Assembly (NCBI GenBank): GCA_027924585.1
Contig: BSBM01000592.1
Location: 5,128,001 to 5,192,000, forward strand
DNA length: 64,000 nucleotides
From: Larix kaempferi
Taxonomy: Eukaryota > Streptophyta > Pinopsida > Pinales > Pinaceae
Reading direction: 5' to 3'
Positions 22,790 to 35,156 of the stretch are shown here, piece by piece. A program made the translations under genes and the position numbers. Position 1 is the stretch's first letter. Each line of letters starts with the position of its first letter. The notes beneath the pieces were generated by a model, which saw only the letters and a list, made by a program, of their open reading frames with translations, was not told the DNA's origin and did not search any database.

Positions 22790-25700
22790 ACTAGCAGTTT
22801 GACCATGTCCAATGGGTAGGTTTGTCATTTAAACTATTGTGTAAGTAATTTCATATAACAAAGGAATATGCTAACTTGATTAATGCCACTGAATGGATGT
22901 TATACTTTGAGCTAAGCTGTGAGCATGATTAGAGGAACATGTCTTAGTCTACTGATATGATTTTTTCCTTGGTTATATATGGACCTAGTCAAACCTAGTT
23001 TGACTATGGTCATTTCTTGGGATCCGTGCTGATGTGGGCCACATGTGCTTATGGATGATGATTGATGGACCCACATATTCTTGATGATGATGCCATATGA
23101 TGGATATAGGATGCAGATGATGATTGATGCAGTTCAACAGTTTTATTTATTACTTCAGATCATCAGATTATACACTATCCATATATGGTGGACCCTACAA
23201 CTGGCCCATTAGGACAACCCATGGTGTATGAGTACACATTCCTAGTGGATTTGGGTCTTCTGGATCCAATGAGACAGTTATCTTTCAGTTTCGGGCACTT
23301 CTAACAGTGATTGATGCAGTTTTACACTTGTTGACCAGATTTGGGGCTGATTTCCCAGCCTGAGCAGCAGGGGCCATGAGAGGCCAGTTCACCTAGGGCG
23401 CTGTATGAGGAGGGGGTGGTCCAGCCACTTGTTTTTACCATTTACCCCCCCCTTCTGGAGAGCTTGGTGGGCTCAGTTGGACAGCGCAGATTGCCTGGGA
23501 GGCAGTTTTGGCACTTTCACAGTTACCGAGGCCGTTAAAAAATGGGATAAAGTGGTCACTGAGGAATTCGATTTGGGCAATTGAGGCAAGGTTTTGACAC
23601 TTGGTTTTCACAGAGGTCTTCCAGGGTGATCCCACTATCTTCCAGCCAGTTTTCACCATGTGGGTAGGCCCACAGCAATCATAGGAGGTCTTTTACTGCT
23701 TGTCTGTCACAGATTTTGAGGATAGATTTGATCATTTATATTATCTTGGACATATTTTATTATTTTATTGTGCCTTGGGGATGAGCTAGTAAGGATTGAT
23801 GCCTCCTAGCCCCACCATGTACTTCTTATGTTATGTCCTAGTCATTATCAGGTGGATTTTTGTACTTTTACCCCTTTAGTGGATGACGTCATCCTCACTT
23901 TGTACCATTTAGTTAGGGCATCATCATTATATTGGGCGATCCATGTGATATATTGTTATGATTCATTATTAGCCATTGATCATGTATTGAGATCTTTTAA
24001 TCTCAACCACTCATTTGATGTAGTATTGTAGAGTGGTATAGGGTTTTGGTCTTTATTATCCTATATAAGGAGGAGACCCCCTATTGTATAGCTCACCTTT
24101 GGAACTCTGGAATATTGGAATAGAACACTTCTTTGTGGAGCATATCTCTCTTGTCTTGTGGATTCTCTTGCATCTTGAGTATACAGTATCTCTTCTATGT
24201 ATCATTGTGGGTTTTGGTTCTACAACTATTTGTCTTGCAGGGAAGTCGAATTGGTGGAGAGGAGGGCGATTTCTTGAGGGTTATTGTTGGAGGGATCCAC
24301 ATATTCTCTCTTGGGTTGATCTTGTGACAGGGAGTATCATTATTGTATCTTCGTGACATAGTTGATGCTTTCTATTACATCTTTCTATCATTTTCATAAT
24401 CATCTTACTTGACTTGTTTCCATTGATCTTGTCTTGTAGGAGGAGGACGATTTGGCTTGGAGAGTCAAAATTGCACTCTTGAATATACACATAGGAGAAT
24501 GCTATCAATTTGCAAGGTGGCCATAAGCAATTGAGGTAAGATCTACAAGGTATGTGTCTCTTTCCATCCATTCTCTCTTCATTGGTCACAAACCCTAATT
24601 AATCAAAACCCCAAATTTTGGTTTTTCTTAGATCTACTTAGATCTAGCCTTGCTTTTGAAAAAGATCTTAAGAACCCACCTCTATAGCATCCACCCCTAG
24701 TTGGATCTATAGTTTGGTGGTGATTGGGTTAAAATTTACGCACTTTTCAAGGCAATATAGCTCTCTTGAGGCAAATCGCACTTCCTTGGGAGAGGCTTGT
24801 TTGGTTAGATCTAGCATATGGGTAGGTGAGATCCCACTTGATTTGCAATCTACATACTTGATAACTACCCCTAGACTCTTACTTTGGTGATTTCTACCTT
24901 GTGGGCATCATTCCACGTTTCAAGGGATTAAAACCCCATGTTGGACTACTTGGCACCTTAAAACTCAGATCTAGTAAGATCTAACCCTTGGATTGTCTTG
25001 ATTTTCTAGATCCACATAGATCATTGCCTAAACTAATTGGATCTACAATTTGGTGGCCATTGGACTTGTTTTGACACACCTTTCCCATCGTTTAGCCCTC
25101 CTTGAGCAAGGTCGCACTTCCTTGGGTGATTGAGTTTGCCCACTTTGAGGACGTGGGTAGTTGAGATTTTGGTGGATTTGGAACGGGCATACCTTAAAAC
25201 CTAGGTCTAGAGTATCATTTTGTGACGATCTGCCTTAAGGGTAGGATTCCTTATTTTAAGGGATTGTGGTCCACTTGGATCATATCATGAAACCCTAGAT
25301 CTAGTAAAATCCAACCATCATATCCCAATTAGCCCACTTGATTTGCATACTAGGTGTCCCGATCTACACTTTGACATATCTTTTGACTCCATTAACCCAT
25401 CCAACAAGGCACTAGCCCTCCTTAAGCAAGTCGCACTCCTTGGGAATTGTGTCGAACCTTAGATCCTGTGAGTGGGTATTCCTAATTTCAACTTAGATCC
25501 ATAGATCTACTCATTATATGCCCCTTAGTACCAACTTCATCCCTTAAAGTCCACCTTGTGGGTCCCATTTGAGTCATTCACATATCCCAAGAGAGTGGGT
25601 CCCACTTGTGTAATACATGGTACTAGATCTTGTCTTTTTAGCTCATCATGTGGCCTAAATCATACATTGGTTGAAACACTAATCATCTCTCAAACCACCT

Positions 25701-25990
25701 TCAACCATACTTTAACTTCTAGGTCCACTTAACCTTGCATAGGTTTCCGTAACTCATCATTTACTTATCCCTAGGAACCTTTGTTTGGGTCCAATCATCT
25801 TTGATTGGTAATAGGGTCTCCCCCTAGGTCTTGATTCATCTAGATCTAAAGCGAAGAGTGCCTTGGTTGACATGACTCCCACCTTGCATTGGGAACCGTG
25901 GCATCTCTTGGGTCAGCTCTTTAGTTGTCCATCTCCTCTACCGTCCCAGATGGCATACCACTAGGGACAACTACAAGTTGTGTGATAACA
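22790..25990 (+). repeat. Family A LTR, 3' three quarters
   Basis: Begins inside family A (words shared with 1250-1280) at the outer edge of element F and ends with TGTGATAACA at 25990. The part 22800-23640 matches 63100-64000; 23540-25990 matches the inverted copy at 4568-7074. The promoter has TATATAAGG (24062-24070) in 'cctatataaggaggagacc'. The many small ORFs (for example near 24084-24356) overlap in several frames and show no protein signature. Confidence 0.8.
24062..24070 (+). promoter_or_regulatory. Family A TATA box
   Basis: TATATAAGG, aligned with TATTTAAG of the inverted copy (6556-6563) and TATAAGAG of the complete copy (33617). Confidence 0.6.
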
Positions 25991-28900
25991 CCGCCATTTG
26001 ACAAACATAATAAGTGTTTGTGCTCCAGTGTATCAGATGATCCATCCTTTGTGCCTAGCCAGTTTTGGCTAGTCAGTTTGTTTTTGTCTTGAAATGACCA
26101 TGCCCCACGGGGTTTTTGTAAAACGTGTACTAGTAGGGTTTGAGTGGCTCTGTCACCCATGACTGGTTTGTCAACTAAGGTATTCCAGGGAGTTTTTTAC
26201 CCTGACTAATTATACTTTGCCTACAGGCAAGGTATAATTGACAAGGTTTTCTCTTGCTTCCTCCAAAGCTAGAATGCCCGACTTTGAAATTCTGGCCATG
26301 GGGGGTTATTAGAGTCCAACTAATAAATATGAACCTACTAGACACTATGAGTCGAGTCAGTGGTCATTTCCTAGGTATGTAGAGGTTTTTAAACGTTGTC
26401 CGAAAAATTTTCACCGGACGCGTTGGACAGTTAATTATTTTATTTTTTAATAATAAATTTTTCCATAGTTTAAATGGAAAAATTCAAGTTGTAATATGTC
26501 AGTCGTCCGGGGGTGTTTTTCATTGATTGGATGCTTGATTCCTAAGCCAAAAAATCGTACTTAGACCCTGGACACCTTTATCCTAAGTTTCAGATCGTTA
26601 TTTAGCCCCTTAATTAATAATTCCTCAAAATTCAATAAAGAGGGTTATTAATTAATTAACTTGAAAAAATTAATAATTGGAGAAGGTCCCATTCTCTACA
26701 AAATAATCCAAATTGGATTATTTCTGTGGCTAAATGACATGGCACAAGGCATTAAGGAAGATTCCAATCATCTCAGTCAACCATACAGTCAGCACCAGTG
26801 ATTAACTCCAAAAAAGGATTCTCCCTCCTCATGTGCAATTTTGAATTGGTGACATGGCAAGGGTATTAAGTGAGAAATAAGTTAAGTATGAGTTGCATTT
26901 ATTAAAGGTGGGTGCCCTCCTTATATTATGGCCACCTCATGGGCTTACCTCTCACTAAAGGCGAGTTAATACAAGGCTCCAAGCCTCACCATCCAAGGAT
27001 TCACGCCATCCTTCACCAAAATTTCGAATGGGGTATGTGGCACATAAATAAAGGGTTAGTTGGTATGCATTTATACTATGGTAGGTGCCCTCCCTTAATT
27101 TTTGCAATCTTAAAGCTTGGCTCCCATTATACACAAGTTACATTTATTATAACTCAAAGCTTTGTCTCCCATGCTAAGCCTCACGTATATCCTTTTGGAA
27201 GTCAAGTTTACACATGCCATATGCCTTTTTGTATGGTGATACTTCCAAGGAGACGGATGGGGGGCTCCTTGCCTAGGTGGAGGCCACCTCCCCATACCCT
27301 TTTAATGCAAGCTCGAGTTGCATGGAGGATTAGCACTCCAAGCTTGATTGACATTTTGATTGGAATTCGATTTAGTGACTCATGCTTTTGGCTCCTTTCA
27401 TAGCCAAATCGAATTAGGATGCCTTAGTGCTTGTATTTGTTAAATAAAGAGAGGTATTCCTCCTCTCTTCTCATGGAGATTTGTGCAAAGACACTCTGGA
27501 GAAATATTGTATAATTTGTTTATGATTTAATAAAGAGAAAGACTTTGGAGGTCCATGTGGGAGTTCTTAGTGTGTCAATTTCATCTTGTGTGAGGTGATA
27601 CCTTTCTTGACTCAACCCTCTTGATTTTTAATTATATGATCATTGATAGGAAGGCTAATAATCTAGCACGTTATTACTTGATCTATTGTTTTCTCTTGAG
27701 TGTTGTGATTTTCAAGTATTTTCTCAAGTGGATTGGATCTTCTCTCATCCATCAAGCAAGAGTTATTTTTGACTAACACTTTCATCTTGCATGTTCCCAA
27801 AGTTGGCTTCTCTTCGAAAGATCGAGAAACGCAAGAGCCTTTTACCTCATCCATCAACAATAAATCTTAAAATCATCTCTCGGTTATTGGATCTAAAGGC
27901 TTACTTCCTCTAGCCCTCTATTTTTCTCTTTGATCCCTTGTTTGCTTGACTTGCTAGCCTTTCCTCTTCTAGCTCTCATTCTTTCCTTGCTTCTCTTTTG
28001 CCCTAGGTTTTCCCTCCCCTCTCTCGCTTTTCCTCCTTAAGACCCTCTCTAAGACTTGTTTTCTTCCTCCTTTAAGCCCTCTTACCCTTTCGTCTTGCCT
28101 TCAAACTCCTTTTGAGAGTCCTCCCTCTCGTCCATCCTCATTAGGGCCCTTTCTTCTCTCGTTTTTTGCCTTCTTTTTCATCTCTAGTCTCCCTTTCGTC
28201 CACCCTTCCTTAGTTCCTTTTGCCCTCCTCTCGTCCTTTTTCTTTAGATCCTCTTCACTCCATTCGTTTTTGCCCTAGGTAGCTCTCCCTCACCCCTTTC
28301 GTTTTCCTTTTCTCTTCTTGCTTTCGTTCCACTCTTCCTCCCCTCTTCTCCTACCTTCATTCTCCTCCTTTCGTCCATCTTCTAAAGGCCTTAAAAAAAG
28401 CACAACAAAAAACAAGTTTGTTAAGTGTTAGAGTTAGTAGTTTGCTTTTGTTAAAAAGTTAATAGTCAGATTCAAATCTTTTGCATTTTAATAATAGTTC
28501 CATGCTATTAAAAAAAAGTTAATACTTAGGCATTTTTAGATCTCATATAATGCATTCATTTGATAAGATCTAATTCTCTTAGTTCGTTAGTTGCATTGTT
28601 TTTTCTTTGAAAGTTAGTAAGGTAGGCATTCTCACATCATTCTTCACACTTGCATAATTAATATCTAGTTCACTTTGGCATCTAGATCTCTCCTCATTTT
28701 AAGCATTTCCATTTTTCTAGATCTCATTTAAATGTTTAAATCTTGCATTGGAAAAAGATTGGGCATATAGGCTAGATTTTAGTTAGCATTTAGTTTCAAG
28801 CTTTTATTTATTTTATTAACATCTAATGGGTGCCTTATTGAGTTGATTTGAGCTTGTGTAGGTGTTTTGAAAGAGAAGAAAAACTTGAAGAACTTTGAAA

Positions 28901-29538
28901 ACAAGAAGATCTTTACCCAAAAGAGAACATCAAAAAGACCATAAGGAGGATACAACCAAGACACTATTTACACTCTCCTTTTGTAAAAGCTCTTAAGAGC
29001 TTCATATTGTTTTCTAAGTTGTTTCATTTCTCTTAAAAGACCTTACAAGGGCTAAAATCCCAAGGCACTTGTAAATTCATTAATAAAAAAGGCTAGGTGG
29101 GATAAGGCCTCCCATACTTTGGTTTCTTCTTCCCCATTTGGGGAAGACTATTTCGTGCATGCTTTAGTTAGACTTGTTTAAATTTTCTAGATTAAATTTC
29201 ATTTCCTGTACTTACAATAATTTTTATTTCAAGTCTTGACCTGAGAAGCTTCTTGGGATTTTATCCCAAGTGCCGCATTAACACTGCGTGTTGCTTCTCT
29301 TTCCCCACCGTGTACTGCGTAGGACCGGCTAAGTTGGAAGTTTCATGAGCGGTGTGCAGAAGTGACTTTGACTTCACCTTTAGATTAGTCTTTGTTGTGG
29401 TAGAACACTAGTTTTCTTTCTTGCAAGTAATTCTTTTCTTTTTAAATATATCATTGTCATTGCTTCATCTTTTATCTTATTGAGCTATCACATGCGTTCT
29501 TGTTCACAAACTGCCTCTATTTTAATAAAGAGCAAAGC

Positions 29539-29685
29539 CTCTTGAACTTGCAATAACCCAAGTCAAGAGCACTCTCTGTCGGAGAGCATAACAGTATTGC
29601 ATTTTCCTTGCATTAGGCATATAGACTAGCTAAGTCTCTTGAACCTTGTCATAAGACAAAGTCAAGAACACTCTCTGTCGGAGAG
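29539..29685 (+). other. Twin hairpin module in B2 leader
   Basis: Module 1: CTCTTGAACTTG/CAAGTCAAGAG (29539-29569) and CTCTC-TGTCG-GAGAG (29572-29586). Module 2: CTCTTGAACCTTGTC with GACAAAGTCAAGA (29636-29667) and CTCTC-TGTCG-GAGAG (29671-29685). Confidence 0.7.
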
Positions 29686-29780
29686 TTGAATTGTGTGCTC
29701 CAAATAAATCTTAAAACATTCCAACTCACTTCCCCCTTTAATAATTTATCTTGGTTGCTATCCAACACCCGTATGCTCTA

Positions 29781-29798
29781 CCAACCTGAAAAGGTTGG
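29781..29798 (+). other. GAAA-tetraloop hairpin in B2 leader
   Basis: CCAACCT, GAAA, AGGTTGG. Relative to B1 the closing pair changes from G-C to T-A with the loop unchanged. Confidence 0.75.
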
Positions 29799-30490
29799 GC
29801 TAGTACTCAAATAAGTGTTGGATTTGATAATTTTTCGATACGTAATAAAATTTTCACCCCAACAACCAACGAACCGGCGTTGCTTATTCGAAACATACTC
29901 AGGTAGTGGGCAAAGTTCCTAAACCTGGTGGGGCCGGAAGTTACCGCTGTCTTAAACATCGGAGTGGTTAATTCTTAAGACACCTACTCCTTGACATCTG
30001 GGCGGTCCGACATACCATCAGAGGGGAAGCCACTGAAAGTATACCTTTCCGGTCGATTGCTTACCTTGTTGTTCTTAGCCTAATAATCAAGACCATTAAA
30101 ACTTTCAATTTACCAAGATAATTTGCAAAACGTTCTCACGAACAGTAACTAAGACTTGTATCTTCAGCATCCCCCAGCACTACACACTTGTTTGACTCCA
30201 TAAGGCACTAGTTTATTTATACTTTTCATTATCATTTGGGGCCATTTGTCCTTTGTTTAAGTGATTTATCAGTGGATGCTTTATCTCTCACAAGTCTTTA
30301 TTTATATTGTTAAATTCATATACTGTTTCGCAACGTGGATTGCACTTTATTTTGTGATTATCATAAGTTGAAGTCTCATCATCTTCAAAACTCCTAAACA
30401 ACACTCACCCGCATCACCAAACATCAAAAAACATTTAAAACACATTAATCCATAGACAACTCTTTGTAGGGACTACCCCCCTTGGCTTCG

Positions 30491-30539
30491 TTAGGAGTTA
30501 GCCTAAACGGAGGAGCTGGGATTCAGGTGACAGTACCTG
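30491..30539 (+). other. LTR-end hairpin pair in B2
   Basis: TTAGG/CCTAA (30491-30506) and CAGGTG-ACAG-TACCTG (30524-30539), the same as B1. Confidence 0.65.
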
Positions 30540-30636
30540 GCTTATTGCTTGCCCCAAGGCCACACTTTCCCCACTTGTAGTGAGGGAACAGATTTCGAAA
30601 GATTTCTGCTGCTGGTGTGCATCTCGGTGGACAACA

Positions 30637-30795
30637 GGTCTAAGCATTTCTGTGTTCTACTATTTGGAATTTACTTTAATTTTTTGCATTTTATTGTCAT
30701 AATTTCCAGAATTAAAGTTCCTCTTGTTGGCCACAATATAGAACCATCATGGTTGGCCACACTTTCTCCAAACTATATGCCACAATCCTCCATAT
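30637..30795 (+). pseudogene. LINE reverse transcriptase relic, 5' piece
   Basis: From about 30745 the translation reads 'VGHTLSKLYATILH', which continues directly into the piece at 35157 once the hAT element is removed. The part before about 30740 is not recognisable. It abuts LTR B2 at 30636, so the LINE's 5' half is missing. Confidence 0.6.
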
Positions 30796-33700
30796 CTATG
30801 TTGCAGGAAACTCCTAAAATACCCACGTATCGATACCGGAAACTCGCAGAAACTAGGAAACTTCTCAGAAACCTCCAAGGTCCATGAGTGGCTTGGGACC
30901 CATAGGAAATCTAAAAAAACCCTAGTTTATGGAAAATGAAAACAAATTTACCTCGGAATTGTTTCTAGCCCTACCGACAAATTAACCTCTCACTCTTATT
31001 TTATTGTGAGATAATGTGTTATTCAAAAAAACTATATATATGAATATATATATCGCGTTTCCTCCGACGTACCCATTTTGGGGGGGTCACGTTTCCAAGC
31101 GTTCCCATTTTTTAAACTGTTATCACATCTATGTTAGCTGGAGCTACCATATTGCAGGCTGTGCGACCGACGACCGCACAGGACCTTTTTTTTTCCAGAT
31201 CAGAGATCAGCCGCCTTCAGATGAGGCACTTTTGTTTAGATTTCCCATAGCAGACATATCAGAGGGGACAGACAGTTGTACAGTGCCACAGACGTTGTCA
31301 CTTACCATCTACCACAGGGTCACCTCTTCCTTGCCAAGCTTTGACATAAGCCCATTTGAGACAATTGCCTAGTCTTGTTTTGATCTAGACTATCACATCA
31401 TATTGTTGGTTTGTTATGATTGCTCGGATTCAGTAGAGATCCAGTTCAGAGATAGCTTCAGTAGCAGCAGGTATATGGGGTAGTAGGTATTACATTTGAT
31501 GATTACTGCTCATGTTGTAGATTAGACTTCTTTATACTTGTTAGTACACTACCTCTGCATGAGATGATATATTTGGTGATCTAGCTATTGTATGATGTGA
31601 TTGGGCCCTTGATGATGTCATTCCACCCCTCCTGTTAGACTTATGTGTATGCATGCTGGGTCATGTCCGCTACACTTGGCATAGACTTGGTCACTTAGTC
31701 CCTTTCGGTAGCTGACTTTAGCTCCACTATCACTTTCTCCATCCATCCGACTCATCCATGATACTTGTTCCTGACTTGGATTCTGATTTGTGATCCCGAG
31801 AACCCCTTCCCCACTGATCTCTAAGTTTGCCATGACTCCCTGTTTATTGTGCCTTGGCTCTTTAGTGTGTGAGATACACTTTTAGACCTGGGATTTGCTC
31901 CTGTCGGTTGCCCCCGATGTTGCAATGCAGTTAGGATTGTGTAGCCTCACCGGGTGTTCCCCATTGGTCATCGACGCATGTATTGCTCACTCCCATTACC
32001 TTTGCAGTATGAGCACCATGTTTATATCTTTTGAGATATGTATGTAGCCCAAGAGGGCCTTGATGTAAATGAAGAAATGAAGAAATGTAAATCAAGCCAA
32101 AAAGGCTACTTTGTTGTAAATGTGAAATCTAGCCAAAAAAGGGCTAAGTATGAAATTCATTGTAAAATCCATGCAATGTGTTTATAAACACACATGGATA
32201 CTGGTCAGCCGTACATGTCAGCATTTGTAGTGGTTATTCCTCACTTAGTCCTGCGGGGCAAGGGGGTGAGAAGGAGCAAGGGACAAGCTCAAGATTGTCC
32301 CCTAGAGTCTCAAGTTACGGTTTGCTGGACACCCAATTTGGCGGCTCTAGAAAAGAACCTCACAGAGTCTTCGGGCACGGATGTGAGTTGTGAGATACTT
32401 GTTAGATGGCTAGTGGTGATTTCCCTGCACTATACCCATTTGTGAGGCACCGCCCTTCCCCGTGTTCTGTCATGGCATACTTATCTTAGTGGACCCTGCA
32501 TTCCCGATTTGTCCAAAGGGTCACATGATCTTCATCCTTGTCTTCCCATGTCCTTTGCCTTGTTGTCTGCATCACCTAAAGTCAGCAAAGTGGTCAATTC
32601 TATAAGATGTGCATAGCATTTTAGTCTTTTGGAGGTGGTGGGCCCACCTCATCAGGGCCTTGTATTATCTCGGGATTTAATGTATTTTTAATCACCATGT
32701 TATCATTATATTGCTTAGTAATGTACTAACTTGTATAATTGAGCCTTTTCACTTCATGATTGCACACAGGTATTCAGCTAGCACTATTGTTGACCAGTTT
32801 TGACTTGGTCAAACTAAGTTAACTAGGCCAAAAATGGGCCCGAAAAAATGTTGCAACCGGAATTTCCATTTCGGTCAATTATTATCTACAAGGGTCCCAT
32901 ATGAGCATGCAGGTGTCAGAATTGCAAAAAATTGAAGCATTTGAGAAATTTTTTAATTATTATTGGTCAATTTTGACCTGTTTTAATTAAAAATTATGGA
33001 TTTTGGGCAAATAATGCCTAAGTGATGGATCGGGGTCATTCGAGTGGTCGTTCCTACTACTTTTGGGGTCCACGATCACACTGCAACAGTCTATTCGGCG
33101 ATCTGAGCAATAAGAGTGGGTCAAATGCCCAAATTTCATCTTCAACCATATAAACCAGCAAAAATTACATGGAAAATCAAAATGTGACTAAGGCAACTAT
33201 AGGCAAATGGCAAAATCAATGGTTGGCAAAGGAAAAGGTAATTTCTAAGGTAAAATGGTAATGTTTGATATGTTATTGGCACATTGTGGGGCCCTCTCCA
33301 TGGTAGCTCTTCATTAGAGGTTGAATTGCCCATAGGGGTGTTTTTCTCCACTAAGGGGAATTTCGATTTGGTTCTTGTATTGATGTGGGGCCTTGATGTA
33401 TTATGTTGGGGGGATAAAACATCCCATAGACACCCCCCAACTCCACCTTATTGTATTGTATGGCCCACATGGGTCCCCCTCTCTCCACTAGTGCGCTCTC
33501 CTTGGGTAATTCGCACCCCCACTTGGCCTCTCTCTCCACCATTCGATTTGATGGTTGGGGAGTGATCCTAGCCCTTCATTTTTGGGGGGAAACTTGTTTT
33601 GGGAGTGGCCATTCTCTATAAGAGAAGGCACTCACCCCATTGTACCCTCTCTTGGCATTTTTGGAGTTGAATAGAAGAGAAAACGTTGTTGCTCTACTTG

Positions 33701-35148
33701 GCTCTTGGGTGATAGTTTCTTGATATTGTTGATTACCATACTATCTTGATGCACTAGTTGTAGTTGGTGGATGTTTCTAGCATTGTATTACTCACCATTG
33801 TTTGCAGCAAGCACAAAATCTTGGAGGAGGGCACATCATTTGGCTTCCACTGCTGCTCCACTCTCCGGATTGACCACAAAAGGGAAGTGTTTTTTCTATT
33901 TTCAGTCAAGCATTTCTCTCATCTTTATTTGTGTTGCTGTAGATTTCATTTGTTTGTCAATACTAATCTGATTTATTGTCCATTGGTGTTGGCAGGCAAG
34001 GAGGACGAGTTGGTGGGGAGAGAGCAAATCGATTTCAGCTGGGACTTCTTCAACCGCTTCTATTTGACCCTCGGGACATACAAACCTCTCCAAAATCAGA
34101 GATATCAGCTAGCTCCATATAGGTGTTACTTCTTCTTCTCTTGCATTTCAATTTCTAAGTCTGTTGAAGAGAGAGAAAACTCACTAAAACCCCTAAAAAT
34201 TAAAATCTACAAAATCCACCGTTAGAATTTGTTATTTTGTAAACCCACTAATGAAACGTACTTAAAAGCCCATATCTTAAGTTTCATTAAATTTAGACTC
34301 CATTTTCCCACCGAATCAGCACTAGTCTACCTGGCAAAAACGCCCCCCTGGGGCGTTTTTCTGTTTCAGCCTGTTTGGGTTAGTTTGGGGTTCTGGGTAC
34401 TTGATAATCAGTTTTAAAACATCATTTTACCTTAGAATATCAAGTATCGTTGGCTGGAAGTGAATATAAACGCTTATTTTTCTATGCCCTAGGTCCATTT
34501 TTCCACTGTTTAATTCATCCCCCTAGGGCAATTTCATTTCACTTCTTGTTGGCCTGTTTTTTTTGTTATAAATCAGCTATGTAATCAATTTACAATTGCT
34601 AGAAGATGTGTTTTAGCTGCTTATTGCACTGCTGCCATGTATGAGTAAATCATAACGAGCTTCATTCCCCATAGGCAGGGTTCCCAATCGCTCTTCTAGT
34701 CAATTTCTGTTTGCTGATTTAATTTCTAGCCTTATAATCTTTCAAAGAATTCATCATTTACACTTATAATCAGATTTGAGATCGTTCCACTTAATCCACT
34801 CCCTAATCCTTAATCTCGATCTCACTAGGCTGGAAGAAATCTCACACTTAGTCATCCATTTCACATCTTGTTTTACTTATCTTTTGGGTTTGGGTGTCTG
34901 ACTATTGAGTCTCGACCATAACTGGTTGAGTGGGGTCTCCCCCCTGACTTGGCTACGTGCCATGTCTAACGTGACTGTAGCCTTGTCCGGTGTGACTTCT
35001 GTCCCTTGGACAAAGGACCTGGCTATTGTTGGTTACACCATCCTAGCTGTTCACCTCTGCCATCCCTCTTGGGACACCCACTTTCAAACAGCTAGAGTTT
35101 GTGTGATAACAGAAACTTGTATACTTTTCCACGTTTCGTGCAACTTAG
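30796..35148 (+). mobile_element. Small hAT element (hAT-4, about 0.35 kb) holding a nested family A LTR
   Basis: A perfect 8-bp duplication CTCCATAT flanks it (30788-30795 and 35149-35156). The inverted ends are CTATGTTGCAGGAAACTCC and, reversed from the right end, CTAAGTTGCACGAAACGTGG. Inside, 'ggaaac'/'gaaac' is repeated many times near the left end. Without the 4-kb LTR and its duplication only about 350 bp of hAT remain, so it is non-coding. Excision joins the two LINE pieces in frame. Confidence 0.8.
31118..35111 (+). mobile_element. Complete family A solo LTR (3994 bp)
   Basis: Runs from TGTTATCACATCTATG to TGTGATAACA, the family A ends, flanked by TAAAC (31113-31117) and GAAAC (35112-35116), a likely 5-bp target duplication with one change. 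It is the only copy here with both ends, and fixes the LTR length at about 4 kb. A TATA box TATAAGAG (33617-33624) precedes 'ttgaatagaagag' (about 33665). ORFs such as 33764-34225 (153 codons) overlap others in the same strand and show no family motif. No PBS or coding region follows, hence a solo LTR. Confidence 0.8.
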
Positions 35149-35156
35149 CTCCATAT

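Larger units (their letters stand above)
25991..30636 (+). mobile_element. LTR B2: about 4.6-kb gypsy LTR
   Basis: Direct repeat of B1. Starts directly after the family A end with 'ccgcca' and finishes in GGTGGACAACA. Contains the B promoter region (TTAAATAAAG about 27440), 'aataaagagaaagactttggaggtc' (about 27530), a pyrimidine-rich tract (27900-28390), the twin hairpins (29539-29685), the GAAA hairpin (29781-29798) and the LTR-end hairpins (30491-30539). A 163-codon ORF at 26912-27403 lies in U3-like DNA, is not open in B1, and is taken as chance. It is followed by LINE sequence, but no target duplication could be confirmed. Confidence 0.65.

Noticed and set aside
26912-27403. 163-codon ORF in LTR B2
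   Set aside because: The aligned part of B1 has no such frame, the product is low in complexity with no domain, and it lies in the U3 part of an LTR.
33764-34225. 153-codon ORF in the family A solo LTR
   Set aside because: Overlaps other open frames, rich in Cys/Phe/Leu as expected from T-rich DNA, and not open in other family A copies.
35101-35148. Treating the sequence just after the family A LTR as LINE
   Set aside because: It is the right end of hAT-4: its reverse complement pairs with the hAT start at 30796 and an exact 8-bp duplication follows.
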